Source: Glandiceps talaboti (taxonomy: Eukaryota; Hemichordata; Enteropneusta; Spengelidae). From it: DNA of 64,000 bases. The position numbers and the translations under genes are program-made. This document shows, in pieces, positions 13,467-24,054 of this stretch; the stretch's first letter is position 1, and each line of letters opens with the position of its first letter. Where the stretch lies: NCBI RefSeq assembly GCF_964340395.1, contig NC_135563.1, forward strand, positions 19,075,651 to 19,139,650. Direction: 5' to 3'. The notes beneath the pieces are model-generated. The model did no database searches. It saw only the letters and a program-made list of their open reading frames with translations, and was not told where the DNA came from.

Positions 13467-13526
13467 TCACATGTTTACTTGTTTGCGTTGCCAACAGTTA
13501 CAATCCTGTAATTCTGTCTGGACTTG

Positions 13527-15752
13527 TCAGGTCTGGAAAATTTTCACACAGGAATCTGACAAGTCGCTGACGACCAGTTTACATGGTTTTTCGTAATTAA
13601 CAGCAACACCGCAAGGTTTTCTGACTGGTGATGCCCCATCGATTCTGCAAACGAATCTACCTTCCGGTTGAAACTTGAGCACACGTCCACATTCATCGGC
13701 TACAAAGACAGAGCCTTCGATATCGATACAAACTGCACAGGGGCGGAAATGCTTATCATATCCGAACATGAAGAGAAAGCGACCCAATCTGTCAAATACT
13801 TGTACACGTCCATTCTCACAGTCAGCTACATACAGCTCCCCTTTTCTATTTACAGTTAATGACTTTGGAGAGTTAAACTTTCCAGGGTCTTGGCTTGGCC
13901 CATTTCCACCCAGTACCTTCTTCTTGGTAAGACAGTTTGCTGACTTGGCATAGAGATAGATTTTCACGACATGGCCCCCCTTTTCTGTGACATACAGTAG
14001 GGTGTTTTGCTGATCATAGGCAAGTCCTGAAATTTCTGTAAAATCCTCGCCAACTAATAATAGTGTTTTTGTACCTTCAGGGCTTCTCAGAATGAGTTCT
14101 GTTTCTGTAGCGATAATGAGCGTGGCAGGTTTATTATGGCTAACAACTTTCACACCAACTGGTTTAATAACGGCAATGTCGTTATCCTTATCACCTTTCT
14201 TTTCTTCCGATAGTATCGCAATATGATCAATACCATAGTCAGCCACATATATCTGCCCATTTTCCCCAAAGTCAACCCCACGTGGCTGCACTAAATGAAG
14301 CGTTCCATCTCCCTCTAATTTGGTAATAAGGCCTTTTTTGGTTGTTCCACATACTTTGATGTCGATTGGACACTGCGAAAGTGCTTCCCCATTTACTGTG
14401 ATATGTAATTTGTGTTCACCCTTTATCCGACTTGAATACCTGATAGAGTACGTACCATTGTCATTATCAGATATCTTGCACTTTGATATTTCTCCTCCTG
14501 ATGAAACTATGCTGGCTGAGACTCTTGCACCTCCAGTCTCGAGGCGGTTTCTATGGCAATCCAATGTTTCTATCATCACGGTTTCTTCTTGCCCAACCTT
14601 CAACGTACGAGGCAGATGGACAGGGCGCGATAAATGGGCAACTGCTGACGACGTCTTTATTTCCCCAACATTTGCTTGAAACTCTTCATTTCCAACTAAG
14701 AAGAGTTGATCATTTTCTTGTGGGCCCATTTCTAGTTCGGAGTCAACAACGCGTTGATACTTTGATTTTAGAGGCCGACAAAAGGAAGAAAAATCTGTCA
14801 AGTTATCCTCTGAGGCATCTTCAAGAAAACTTAAAAGAGCAAGCGAATCAGACGCCTCCAAACTGAGATTATTGAGATCGGCTGACTGCTTCTGAAGAAC
14901 TTCACACTTCCTCTGATACACTTCAGCCAGATCATGGAAAAGTCGATTCTCTTCTTTTCTCAGAGATTGTATTCTCTCTCGTACAATATTCTGTATTTCA
15001 ACTTCGACGTCTTCCCGCCTTTGTCTCAGAGAATGTGTCATATGTTTGATTTTGTTGCAACAATGTTTGATGACATGTGACTTGTAACTGAGAGTTGCTT
15101 TCATCTGTTGAAGTGCAGAGGTCGAAATATCTGTTGCACCTTGAACAATGTTGACTCTATGATTTGTGTGGCCTTCGCCTTGGTGGCAATGTTCACAAAC
15201 GAACGAGTCACAGTCTGTACAGAAGTGTATTATTTTTGAATCGTGTTTAGTACATTTTAATCCAAGGTGATTTGACGCACCTGTCTCTGCACCAGCTGTC
15301 CATGATTGAATTTGCACCAACTGATGACCCCTCGTGACCCTCACGTTATTGTGTACATATTTACATTCAGTACAGAATATCTGTGAACAAACTTTGCACC
15401 AGTATTTGCTTATTTTCTTGCCAATTTTTGTACAACCGTCACATGCAACCTCCTCACTCACTTGACAAGAAAGTGAAGCAAGGGTTACGCCCGAACTCCC
15501 TACGATCCTTCGCAATATATGGTTGCTATGAGGTCCAGACATTCCCGCCTCGAGCAGAGTCCATATTTGTCTGCATACAGGGCATTCAATTGCCAACTGG
15601 TCGTTGTTTCCTTTCGATATCCAGTCTTCCAAGCAATTTGTACAGGAAGAATGCAGACACGGTAAAACTTCCAGGTTTTGGAATTCTCTAGAACACAAAC
15701 GACAAATCAGTAGATGATTCCTTTCCGTATTTTTGGGTTCTCTTGCTGTCAT
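13527..15752 (-). CDS. intronless TRIM-NHL protein (RING, two B-boxes, coiled coil, filamin, NHL)
   Basis: A single uninterrupted frame of 741 residues. RING: C17, C20, C32, H34, C37, C40, C57, C60. B-box 1: C104, C107, C119, C122, C127, C130, H134, H143. B-box 2: C167, H170, C178, C181, C186, C189, H195, H198. Coiled coil about 212-310, filamin-type Ig domain about 378-467, NHL-type beta-propeller repeats about 480-741 (clearest at 624-664 and 669-701). This is the order of the TRIM2/TRIM3/TRIM71 class. Members are cytoplasmic RING E3 ubiquitin ligases whose NHL propeller binds protein or RNA. All RING ligands are present, so ligase activity is plausible. The start is the first ATG (15752) after an upstream in-frame TGA. 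Lack of introns over 2.2 kb suggests an old retrocopy or a member of an intronless invertebrate TRIM expansion. The exact vertebrate counterpart cannot be named. Confidence 0.93.
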   Translation of the reverse strand: MTAREPKNTERNHLLICRLCSREFQNLEVLPCLHSSCTNCLEDWISKGNNDQLAIECPVCRQIWTLLEAGMSGPHSNHILRRIVGSSGVTLASLSCQVSEEVACDGCTKIGKKISKYWCKVCSQIFCTECKYVHNNVRVTRGHQLVQIQSWTAGAETGASNHLGLKCTKHDSKIIHFCTDCDSFVCEHCHQGEGHTNHRVNIVQGATDISTSALQQMKATLSYKSHVIKHCCNKIKHMTHSLRQRREDVEVEIQNIVRERIQSLRKEENRLFHDLAEVYQRKCEVLQKQSADLNNLSLEASDSLALLSFLEDASEDNLTDFSSFCRPLKSKYQRVVDSELEMGPQENDQLFLVGNEEFQANVGEIKTSSAVAHLSRPVHLPRTLKVGQEETVMIETLDCHRNRLETGGARVSASIVSSGGEISKCKISDNDNGTYSIRYSSRIKGEHKLHITVNGEALSQCPIDIKVCGTTKKGLITKLEGDGTLHLVQPRGVDFGENGQIYVADYGIDHIAILSEEKKGDKDNDIAVIKPVGVKVVSHNKPATLIIATETELILRSPEGTKTLLLVGEDFTEISGLAYDQQNTLLYVTEKGGHVVKIYLYAKSANCLTKKKVLGGNGPSQDPGKFNSPKSLTVNRKGELYVADCENGRVQVFDRLGRFLFMFGYDKHFRPCAVCIDIEGSVFVADECGRVLKFQPEGRFVCRIDGASPVRKPCGVAVNYEKPCKLVVSDLSDSCVKIFQT

Positions 15753-18700
15753 GTTGATAGCTACAGTGGCTGATGTAGTCGATAATGGGTATGACAAGCT
15801 ATGATGTCACTGACAATGTCCTTATTATAGGTACATCTATATAGTTGGCTAACTACCAAGTGACGTTGTAGGGTCATATCCATCACCCTTGCAGGTTATT
15901 TATTAGCCAAAAGGTATATTTTAATGTTCTATGCCTGTCAGATATCATGGTGATACTTGTATTTCGTCATATTACTATATATCCCTACCTCGGCAGTTCT
16001 CTAACATACACACGCATTTTTGGCATGAGTTGCAGTCGCTAAAGCGACCAGACGACAATAGGATCCTAGAGTATTTGGTTTTGTAAAGTTGTACTCCAGT
16101 CAAAGATTGAATGTGCCTATAGCTAGATATAGGCCATACACTTTATGGGCCACATTGCCAGAACGAAATACAGCAGACGATGTGGAGATTAAAATAACGT
16201 GAGGGGGGAAATGGCATGCTACATCTGTATGATTTTCAAAACTATATTTAGCATAACCTTTGTCAAAGTATTGAAGTATACATTGTACTAGAAATCTGTC
16301 TATTAGTAAATTTAACTGAACAAAGTTCTACTGCATGACTTCAACATATATTTGCTTTGAACCCCCTCCCCGCCCCTCCAAAGTTGACACACATTCGATG
16401 TGTTACAGCCGCCTCGTTTACTTGAATTCTTAATAAAGGCGTTTTGTTAAAATAACGAAAATAGGGGACGTTTTTTTTCAATGGTGACGAAAAAAAGTAA
16501 CATTACTATATTGGTTATTGTATTATATAATTAATATAAAAATAGCATTTCAAGAGATATCTCCTTTCTTTGACTTTTAAGCGATAGTCAAATTATCAGG
16601 ATGGTGACTAATCTCCAAGTCTCTGTCACTCAAAATATTATTTTTATATACCAGCTTAGAAATTGAAATGTGGTGCACCCCTCGTCATCGTCATTTCTGC
16701 CCATCTTGTCTTTTAAAAAAATCCACCACAAACGGACAATTATAGGAATTTCTATGAGGTACTCCATTACAACCCATAACACCAGTATATTGTTTCATTT
16801 GCTAATTGACCACATTAGAAAGGCCACATACTAGGCTTGTAAATAAACCAATTGAAACAGTATACTTTTACACTTGATATGAATCCTATAAACGAGTGTA
16901 ACACATAGAGAAAGTGCTTTACTTCAGTGTTACTCATTGTAATGCCTGTCTTGTCTTGAACGATTGACAATGCTACAACGTTAAAATGTGTCAAATGTAA
17001 GGTAAATTAATGTAAAAATTGTAAATAATGTTTACATGAATACTTATTATTATACTCAATAACGTGCCAACTAAATATTTACGATACTGCAACCTGCCTG
17101 GTCTATTTTCCTGATTATACTAAAAATACCAAGGATATGTTATTAACATGCCAACCACCATTATTTATTGGCTTGTTTGTGACATTTTGAATACTATAGG
17201 GTTTTTAGTTTGAAGAGCACTTTGCGAGACTAACAATGTTTCTTTCAAGTTGATGTACTTGTTTTCAAGTTAGTGTATACATAATTGACAACATAATCTT
17301 GTTATTATTGTCACGATGATAATAATATAGTCTAATATGACAAACATAGTGGGTGGAATAATGATGAGTATAATATGTGTATGCTCCTCATATTTGCGCC
17401 TTAGCAAAAAATTATACCTCCATCGACGATTGACCGAGATTTATCTGGAGTTTATATGATTTTTGACTTGAATAGAAACACATAAAACCATTTAACGTTT
17501 CTAGTATTATAACGTTTAATAACTTAAGTTAATGTTGATCGCAGACAAGTAAGCGTTTGTGTATTGATGCATGTCATCAATTAATTTAAAAACATATAGT
17601 GTTGTTACCACAGCTAATAACACACTATGTTCTCAGGATTTTTTTACAATTATAGTATACGTATAAACGGCTTTGCCTTAACCTTGTGTGTTTACTTTGA
17701 AACAAGAATTCGTGGTTTGAAATTGAAATTACGTCAAAAAATGAATATCATTTCTAGGTAGGTTAGAAGTCTTTAGTCACGTGCCCCAGATACAATTTTA
17801 AGTCATCTCGACAGACGACGTGACTCGCATGTGTTATAATTTTGCCAAAACATTATATTCTAGGAATCATCCCTCCAGGGTTTAGGTTATTTCTATGTAA
17901 AGATTGGCAATTGCAATTCTTCTCCCATTTTTGCAAACACTTTCTCCATAGGATTGTCACAGTATTTTAAGTCCGCTATTTTATTCACTTTTTACTGACT
18001 ATCGAACACCGAAGTACGAAGACAATGTAATTGTTAAGTTTGCCCACACAGACAAGTAAACTATATGCAATTACATGTATATAGTAACAACAACGAGACT
18101 GTGATTACAACAGAAGTTGAGAACTTGACCCAAAGGTGCGAGGTTAATAAGACTGAGTGATTATGGTTTCAGATAGCCCCATACACAGTTAATACTCAGT
18201 AATGGGACTGACACTGAAATTGGCAACATTAAATTTTATCACCCAGATTTTGTCATGGCGTACAAATACTAACTAAGTCTTTATTTAAAGTTCTCAGACG
18301 CCTAAAATTTCGGTATTAGGCCCTGATGGCCTAACGATTTTTTATCGCGCAGGTTTTGAAAGTATTTTCACAAACTCTATCGTTTAGTTCGGCAACGTCA
18401 CAATGGACGAGTTCGCTGCACAGGGGAAGTTCGTTCAAGAATTATTGACCCAATCATCCTGCCTTCACCTATATATAATATAACGCTTGAGGACTGTCCC
18501 CGGCAATACCGACCATAAGGATTCAAGTCATCCCGCTCATAGTCTGTTTAACTTTTTACGATCTGGTCTACGGTATCGTACGTAGCGTAAAGGCAGCCTC
18601 TGAACATTTTATGAAAAACTTGTACTTTTCTGAAAATCGATTATTAACCGAGTCTTAAAATTGTGCATTTTTTATAGGGATCGCTCGTGAATCATCAAAT

Positions 18701-19740
18701 CCCAATATTTTGTACATATGGCAATACAATTTCTACATTCAGTAAAATCGATCGATGACTTGTTTGTCATATTAACAAACGAAGCCACCCAGCAACTGGA
18801 ACACGTGCCGGAAAGCACTGTCAATCAAAGACTAGAAGCCCCTCAGACGTAATCCTTGCGAAGGATACACGTACATATGACGCATATACAGGCTTCTCTT
18901 AGGAGAATGTATTAATTAGATTTAGAAATTAGATTGACAAGTATTAGATAACTGATGAAGGAAAGGACATCAACATAAATTTTCAGTAAAAATACACCTA
19001 TTTGTAAACAGATTTTCTGGTCAATTTTTGTTAAAACTTTCTGAGTACGACTGACCAGAATTTTCCTAATACAAAGCGTTAGGGATTATTGTAGTGTATA
19101 TATTCTAAAAATAACCAAAAGTAATTATAATTATAAGTCGACTTTATTTCAGATAAAAAAAATCGAGTGCATTCGAAATATAGACTGGGAGACATAGAAA
19201 ATTCACAAAGGTAATGCTGTACCTGGTATTACTAATAAAATGTAACAATTCCGATTGTTGAATTAACCGTCTCAGATTGTAGACTTTGAAAAGAAATCCT
19301 TCCTGTGCACTAAAGCTTTACCATGCTCAATGCAGCATACTCATCACACCACAGACAATACCATGGGGCGGGGGAGGAGGTACCGTATTCCGAAAACTAC
19401 AATGCAATATCCAATAACAGAATGGATAATTTTCTTCTTACATCTATTTTCGACTTCTTTGACTGTTTGTATGTAGTTTGTATGCGTTGGTAGATGCATA
19501 AAAACAATGCACCTGGCTGTGTCTCATAAATGATGTTTATGTGAGGTTCTGTCATTGGAAAGCGCCATCACTGTTTCGTTTTAATGAATTTTACTTTATG
19601 CTACATTGCATTAATATGAGAGTCACTAATAGTTTTTAAAAAAATGATATTATTGTTGTCTAGATGTACCCCATTCAGCTGCTTGATTAAATTTACCACT
19701 CTGTAAGTAAGAAGAGTGTCGTTGAGTTTGACTCTACCAA

Positions 19741-19880
19741 ACAACGCAGGTTTCCCCCGGGTACTCCGGTTTCCTCCTGCATTAACACTGAACCCATGAG
19801 GGATGGCCCTCACTGGACTTCTTGGGAGACAAGTGTTTATATACTTAAAGAACTATCCAGTAAATAAAGAAATAAATAAA
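19741..19880 (+). mobile_element. SINE-like relic with A-rich tail
   Basis: Contains the block GGGTACTCCGGTTTCCTCC, which I recognise as a dispersed motif of invertebrate repeats, and ends in an A-rich TAAATAAAGAAATAAATAAA tail (19861-19880). The composition is more GC-rich than the flanks. No tRNA-like head is visible, so it would be a 5'-truncated copy. Family not assigned. Confidence 0.45.
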
Positions 19881-21121
19881 AATTATTATTAGAACACAGT
19901 AGAACTGATAGCACTCACTTCGCTCGAACTCATTTGAGGATTTTGCGGCAGAAGTTCAAAGCCACATTACCCGTGACTTTTAAACACACTGATTGCTATA
20001 TTTTCCCTTTACCCTTGCTGTTATGTGTGTGAAAGCATACGTCGGCCCCCGCCTCCTCCTCTGCTCCCCCAGCCTTGTGATACCCTTTGTATCGCTCTGT
20101 TTATACCGGCAACACATCACAGTAGTTTGGCATGTGCATTTTTTGTTGCGAAACAGTATTTGTTCCGTACTTGAACACATTGTATCGAATTAGTGGTAAC
20201 AGTTTTATTACGTGCATCATCGTTCCCCAGTACTATTGGTTAGTACTGATAATGGCGATTTTAAAGTTCTTGAGAAACAGTACAAATATTTTGGACTTTA
20301 GTTCAGAAAATGTGTTTCTAAAAGTTTTTATTCAATTTTTCACCAATTTAAGCGAAATATTCTTGTCATAGTACTTCTAGCTAATTTGGCTTTAAAACGG
20401 AAGACATGATATTTGAAGGATATTTAAAAAAAAGAGAATCCTTGAGAAAATAATTGGTAGCATGATCCCCTAATTACAAAACTGGAACAGTGATTACCAC
20501 ATGACTTGTTGACCTTGTTCACCACTGGCAACAGGGACCTGGCAATGAATCAATATTAGTACGCATCTGTTTCCAAGGCAATGCAGGATGTAAATTTGCC
20601 TCACAAATCGCCACGTTGAGGAAAATATCGTAATATTATTAGAACGTGTTAATGATCACAGTGCATTCTATGTTTTATTTCAAAGAATTATTCTGTAATG
20701 CAACTAATAATATTATTTGACGAGTTCATGTAAACAAAAGTTTCAGTGTTAAAGACTCCGAGGGGCTACTTCATTAATTCCTTCTCACACTTCAAGCGTT
20801 CAGATCACATGGGCCCCAGGCTGAATTGGTTATGCTTACGGGAAAAAACCTAAACACCTCAAACAAACAAGAATACATCGAGCCTTAATTGTTATATTTA
20901 CGAAAAGAAACAAAAAACAAACAATATATAAATATTGACAAACACGACAGATGTGAATGATAATGGTTAAATATCAAATTATTTGATCTACTAAGCTGAT
21001 AAACATTTTTGGTGATTAAATATCAACAAGACGGTTGAGTATAAAATAGAAACAATTCATTGTAGTTTTCATTGAATAGATGCGTTGACTTTGTCATTAT
21101 TGGCAATGCTGATTTATTTTA

Positions 21122-21192
21122 GTTTGTGTTTGTTTGTTTGTTAGTTAGTTTGTTTGTTTGTTTGTTTATTTGTTTGTTTGTTTACTTGTTTG
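21122..21192. repeat. (TTTG)n microsatellite
   Basis: Imperfect TTTG/TTAG tetranucleotide array. Confidence 0.9.
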
Positions 21193-21426
21193 GTTTGAAC
21201 ATGCGCCTGGACCCCCTGTCCTCAGACATATACACTTGTTTCTACTGAACACTGAAGACTGGATGTTCTATAAAGCTGTCGTGCCCAGAAAGGAGAACTT
21301 GAACCGTTTTATCAGCACTACGCGTATGTATGTAGGCTGTATTATATACATCGTGTCGCTCTGCCCTCACCGGCCAAATTCGTTTTGGGTAAGGCCAATG
21401 AGGGCGCCCCTACAGTGGGGAGTACT

Positions 21427-21458
21427 ACCACAGACAAGCTTTCTTACTTGTCTGTGGT
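21427..21458. other. 12-bp perfect hairpin
   Basis: ACCACAGACAAG at 21427-21438 pairs exactly with CTTGTCTGTGGT at 21447-21458 around an 8-base loop. It sits at the end of a GC-richer stretch (about 21200-21470), possibly a repeat end. Role unknown. Confidence 0.5.
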
Positions 21459-22121
21459 ACTACCGACTTTACAATAAAGACCAATCATTTAGAAGTCACT
21501 TTACAGACCGTTAACACTAAACTTTCAAAATAAATTTATTGTTAAAAAATGGTACATTGTGGTTTAGCACAAACACAATAACAGATTTAATTTGTTCAAA
21601 TAAAAATCTCAAAAATTAATATAATTCTTGATACTGTGACTTTAAAATTTGACCAAAATACGATAGCCAAACAAACGCTGAATCTGATATAAGCTTATAG
21701 TTTCATATTCACGCTAAAAAGGAATTGTTGTCATCATCAGAACGGCTTTCAAATATCGTTTTGATTAGTGGAAGTTACAAAGTACAACTTGCCTATTTAA
21801 AAGGGAAGAAAATGTGAGGCTGATATTATTCTAACTGCAATTCTCCATCCTTAGGGCTAGGAGATCTAGAAATCGCGAATTCTGCACGGTGCGACCTCTC
21901 TAAAAATATTTAGTTTTTTTTTTACAATTATTACAATAGGCACATCTGGCTTAATAGAAGAGGTGTGATGTAAATATGCCATTGTAGAAAGGTCACACGG
22001 CGCAGAATTGGTAAAAATGAAAAAGTCCTCTTTAATGAAAGACAAAACGTACAAGTGTTGTAGGATTTTTACAACTCTATATTTCGTTGTAATCTAGATG
22101 CATTTTGTTGTTAATCTTTGT

Positions 22122-22152
22122 CTCAGACCACAAAACTCGTTAGTGGTCTGAG
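22122..22152. other. 10-bp hairpin, CTCAGACCAC arm (copy 1)
   Basis: CTCAGACCAC (22122-22131) pairs with GTGGTCTGAG (22143-22152). A near-identical arrangement occurs at 56547-56578. Confidence 0.5.
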
Positions 22153-23928
22153 TCTTTGTGTAGTCTGAAAACCTTCCTTGTAGTCAGGTGGTCTCATAAT
22201 ACCTCAGCATGTGGTTTCAGCTAGTTTAGACGAGTATCTGGCAACCGTTAGAAAACCAAATCGATCGATTTGTCTGATTCAAAAGTCTAATCTCTCAGCA
22301 GGTGAAGTAACACCTTTTATGAAAAGGGGGCTCTTGAGACATAGAGATAAACTGCTATGACAATTGTTCTAACTCACCAGCCTGGAAGTTAGATTGTACT
22401 AACCAATGCATTCAAATTCGGACAACACATAGTGTAACGAGTATAGATTTATAGGATTTAATTAGTAAAGACGTTATAAATTATTTTGCCTAGTCTTGGT
22501 GTTCCGCCGACTGCATGTAGTCGTGTTTAACTCATTTTTAACAACAGCGCCAATAACGACGAATCTCTGTCTAGGTGGTGTTATTTGCACACAGAAGTTC
22601 TGAATTTCGTTAAATCATATTATAAATTCAACGGAACGGAACGGAACCAAGAGAAGCGTCTTATAATTGTAAACTACAAACTACTTTTTTGTTCAGTCTT
22701 TGAGAACTGTTTGGTACATGTATCTATGAGATCAATTTTAACTTACAAAGAAAACAAACTCCTCAAGAAACGATCGATAGGTCTCTACACTGAAGCAGCG
22801 GGGTGGAAGACACACAATGATTTCCATTTGAAAGACATTTCTCTCAAACGTTCGCTTAAAACATTCCAATACATAACGTTTACATGTATGAAAGCATAAT
22901 AATACGTTAATACCTTTCAATAACAAGTCATGTACAATGGTGGTGGTGACATTTCGACGAAGGCACACAGCGCGTAAATTTGGCAAGAATATTCAACTAT
23001 ATAAACCCTTCAATAAACATGGGTATGATTCGAGTTGAGTTTAAACTTTCATCCTCCTCGAACACTTTACACAGGTACTTTTTTAAACACAACTATTCTT
23101 TAATCATAGTTTCTGACATAGTGTCGTTGAAGAATCAATAAATATAAATAAATGTTAAGATGTCAATATAAAAAAATCACCACAAAGTTGCGGTAAAATT
23201 CATCGAAATTACTATTTCATTCTCAGATTTAACCTAGTAGTCATCGATGTCAGTGGTAGTACGTACCGGTAACACTACTACTACGGCACAATAGGGTAAT
23301 GTTCGCGTTTTCCGTAAAATTAATAACCAACTCCATTAGTATTTGTAAATTTGAATTTCAACTAACAACCTGGTATTTTATTAAAATGAAATAACATTAT
23401 TGGTATTGGTGAAGCTTGTATTCAGAGCGTAGTTATGGGATAATTACACAACATATTTTAATCGTGACAACAAAAGTTGACTACTATTAAAAACTACTAA
23501 ACACATGCCAAAAGTTGCAGTTACTGTGGCTATGACTTATGTTCATTTCTTACGTTGTATATGGGCCGATGGCCTTGAAAAGCATTAAACTCATATGCGA
23601 ATTATTTGCTTCATTATCGATCAAATATATTGAAATAATATGTAAATGTTTTGTATCCCTAATTATCTATAACCTTCTACGAACAAACATGGCCTCTGCT
23701 AATTAATTCATGAGTCCACGATTCCCAAAGTAAGCATAACCCAAAAGTTCACTTGCACACATGTGAGGAACTTGTGGTTGAATGTTAACAGTTGACATCA
23801 TGGAGTTGAAGACCGTCAACATAGGGGTGTAGCTTTGGCTAGGTATAATTCCATCGACTTTGCTTCTTGAGGCGTTGCTTTTTTACCAAAAGGTTGGCAA
23901 AAAATGTAGACCGAGATCCTTAATTGGT

Positions 23929-24054
23929 CTACAGCGTGTATAATCCGGGTGCTGAAAGAATGATGGCACACGAACCTGCAAGGCCTCCAATGGCAAAAAT
24001 GATCAAAAATAAACGATCGAAAACACTTGCAACGTATCGCCACTCTTCTTTCAC
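23929..24054 (-). CDS. nAChR gene 1, last exon (M4)
   Basis: Acceptor TTATTATAG|GTG, phase 0, 41 residues and TAG. Starts VKEEWRYVASVFDRLFL, the conserved pre-M4/M4 sequence, and ends with a short extracellular tail. Confidence 0.93.
   Translation of the reverse strand: MKEEWRYVASVFDRLFLIIFAIGGLAGSCAIILSAPGLYTL

Larger units (their letters stand above)
15753..23928. other. 8-kb intergenic region, no recognised gene
   Basis: AT-rich sequence between the TRIM-NHL start and the end of nAChR gene 1. Open frames are below about 120 codons, without recognisable domains or splice-site pairs. It holds a SINE-like relic (about 19741-19880), a TTTG microsatellite and two short hairpins, listed separately. 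The promoter of the TRIM-NHL gene must lie just above 15752, but I see no clear core element. Confidence 0.55.

Noticed and set aside
14320-14866. Plus-strand frames of 119-127 codons within the TRIM-NHL gene, and the 157-codon frame at 58246-58719
   Set aside because: The first are shadows of the minus-strand TRIM gene; the second is nAChR exon 2 read through intron and microsatellite.
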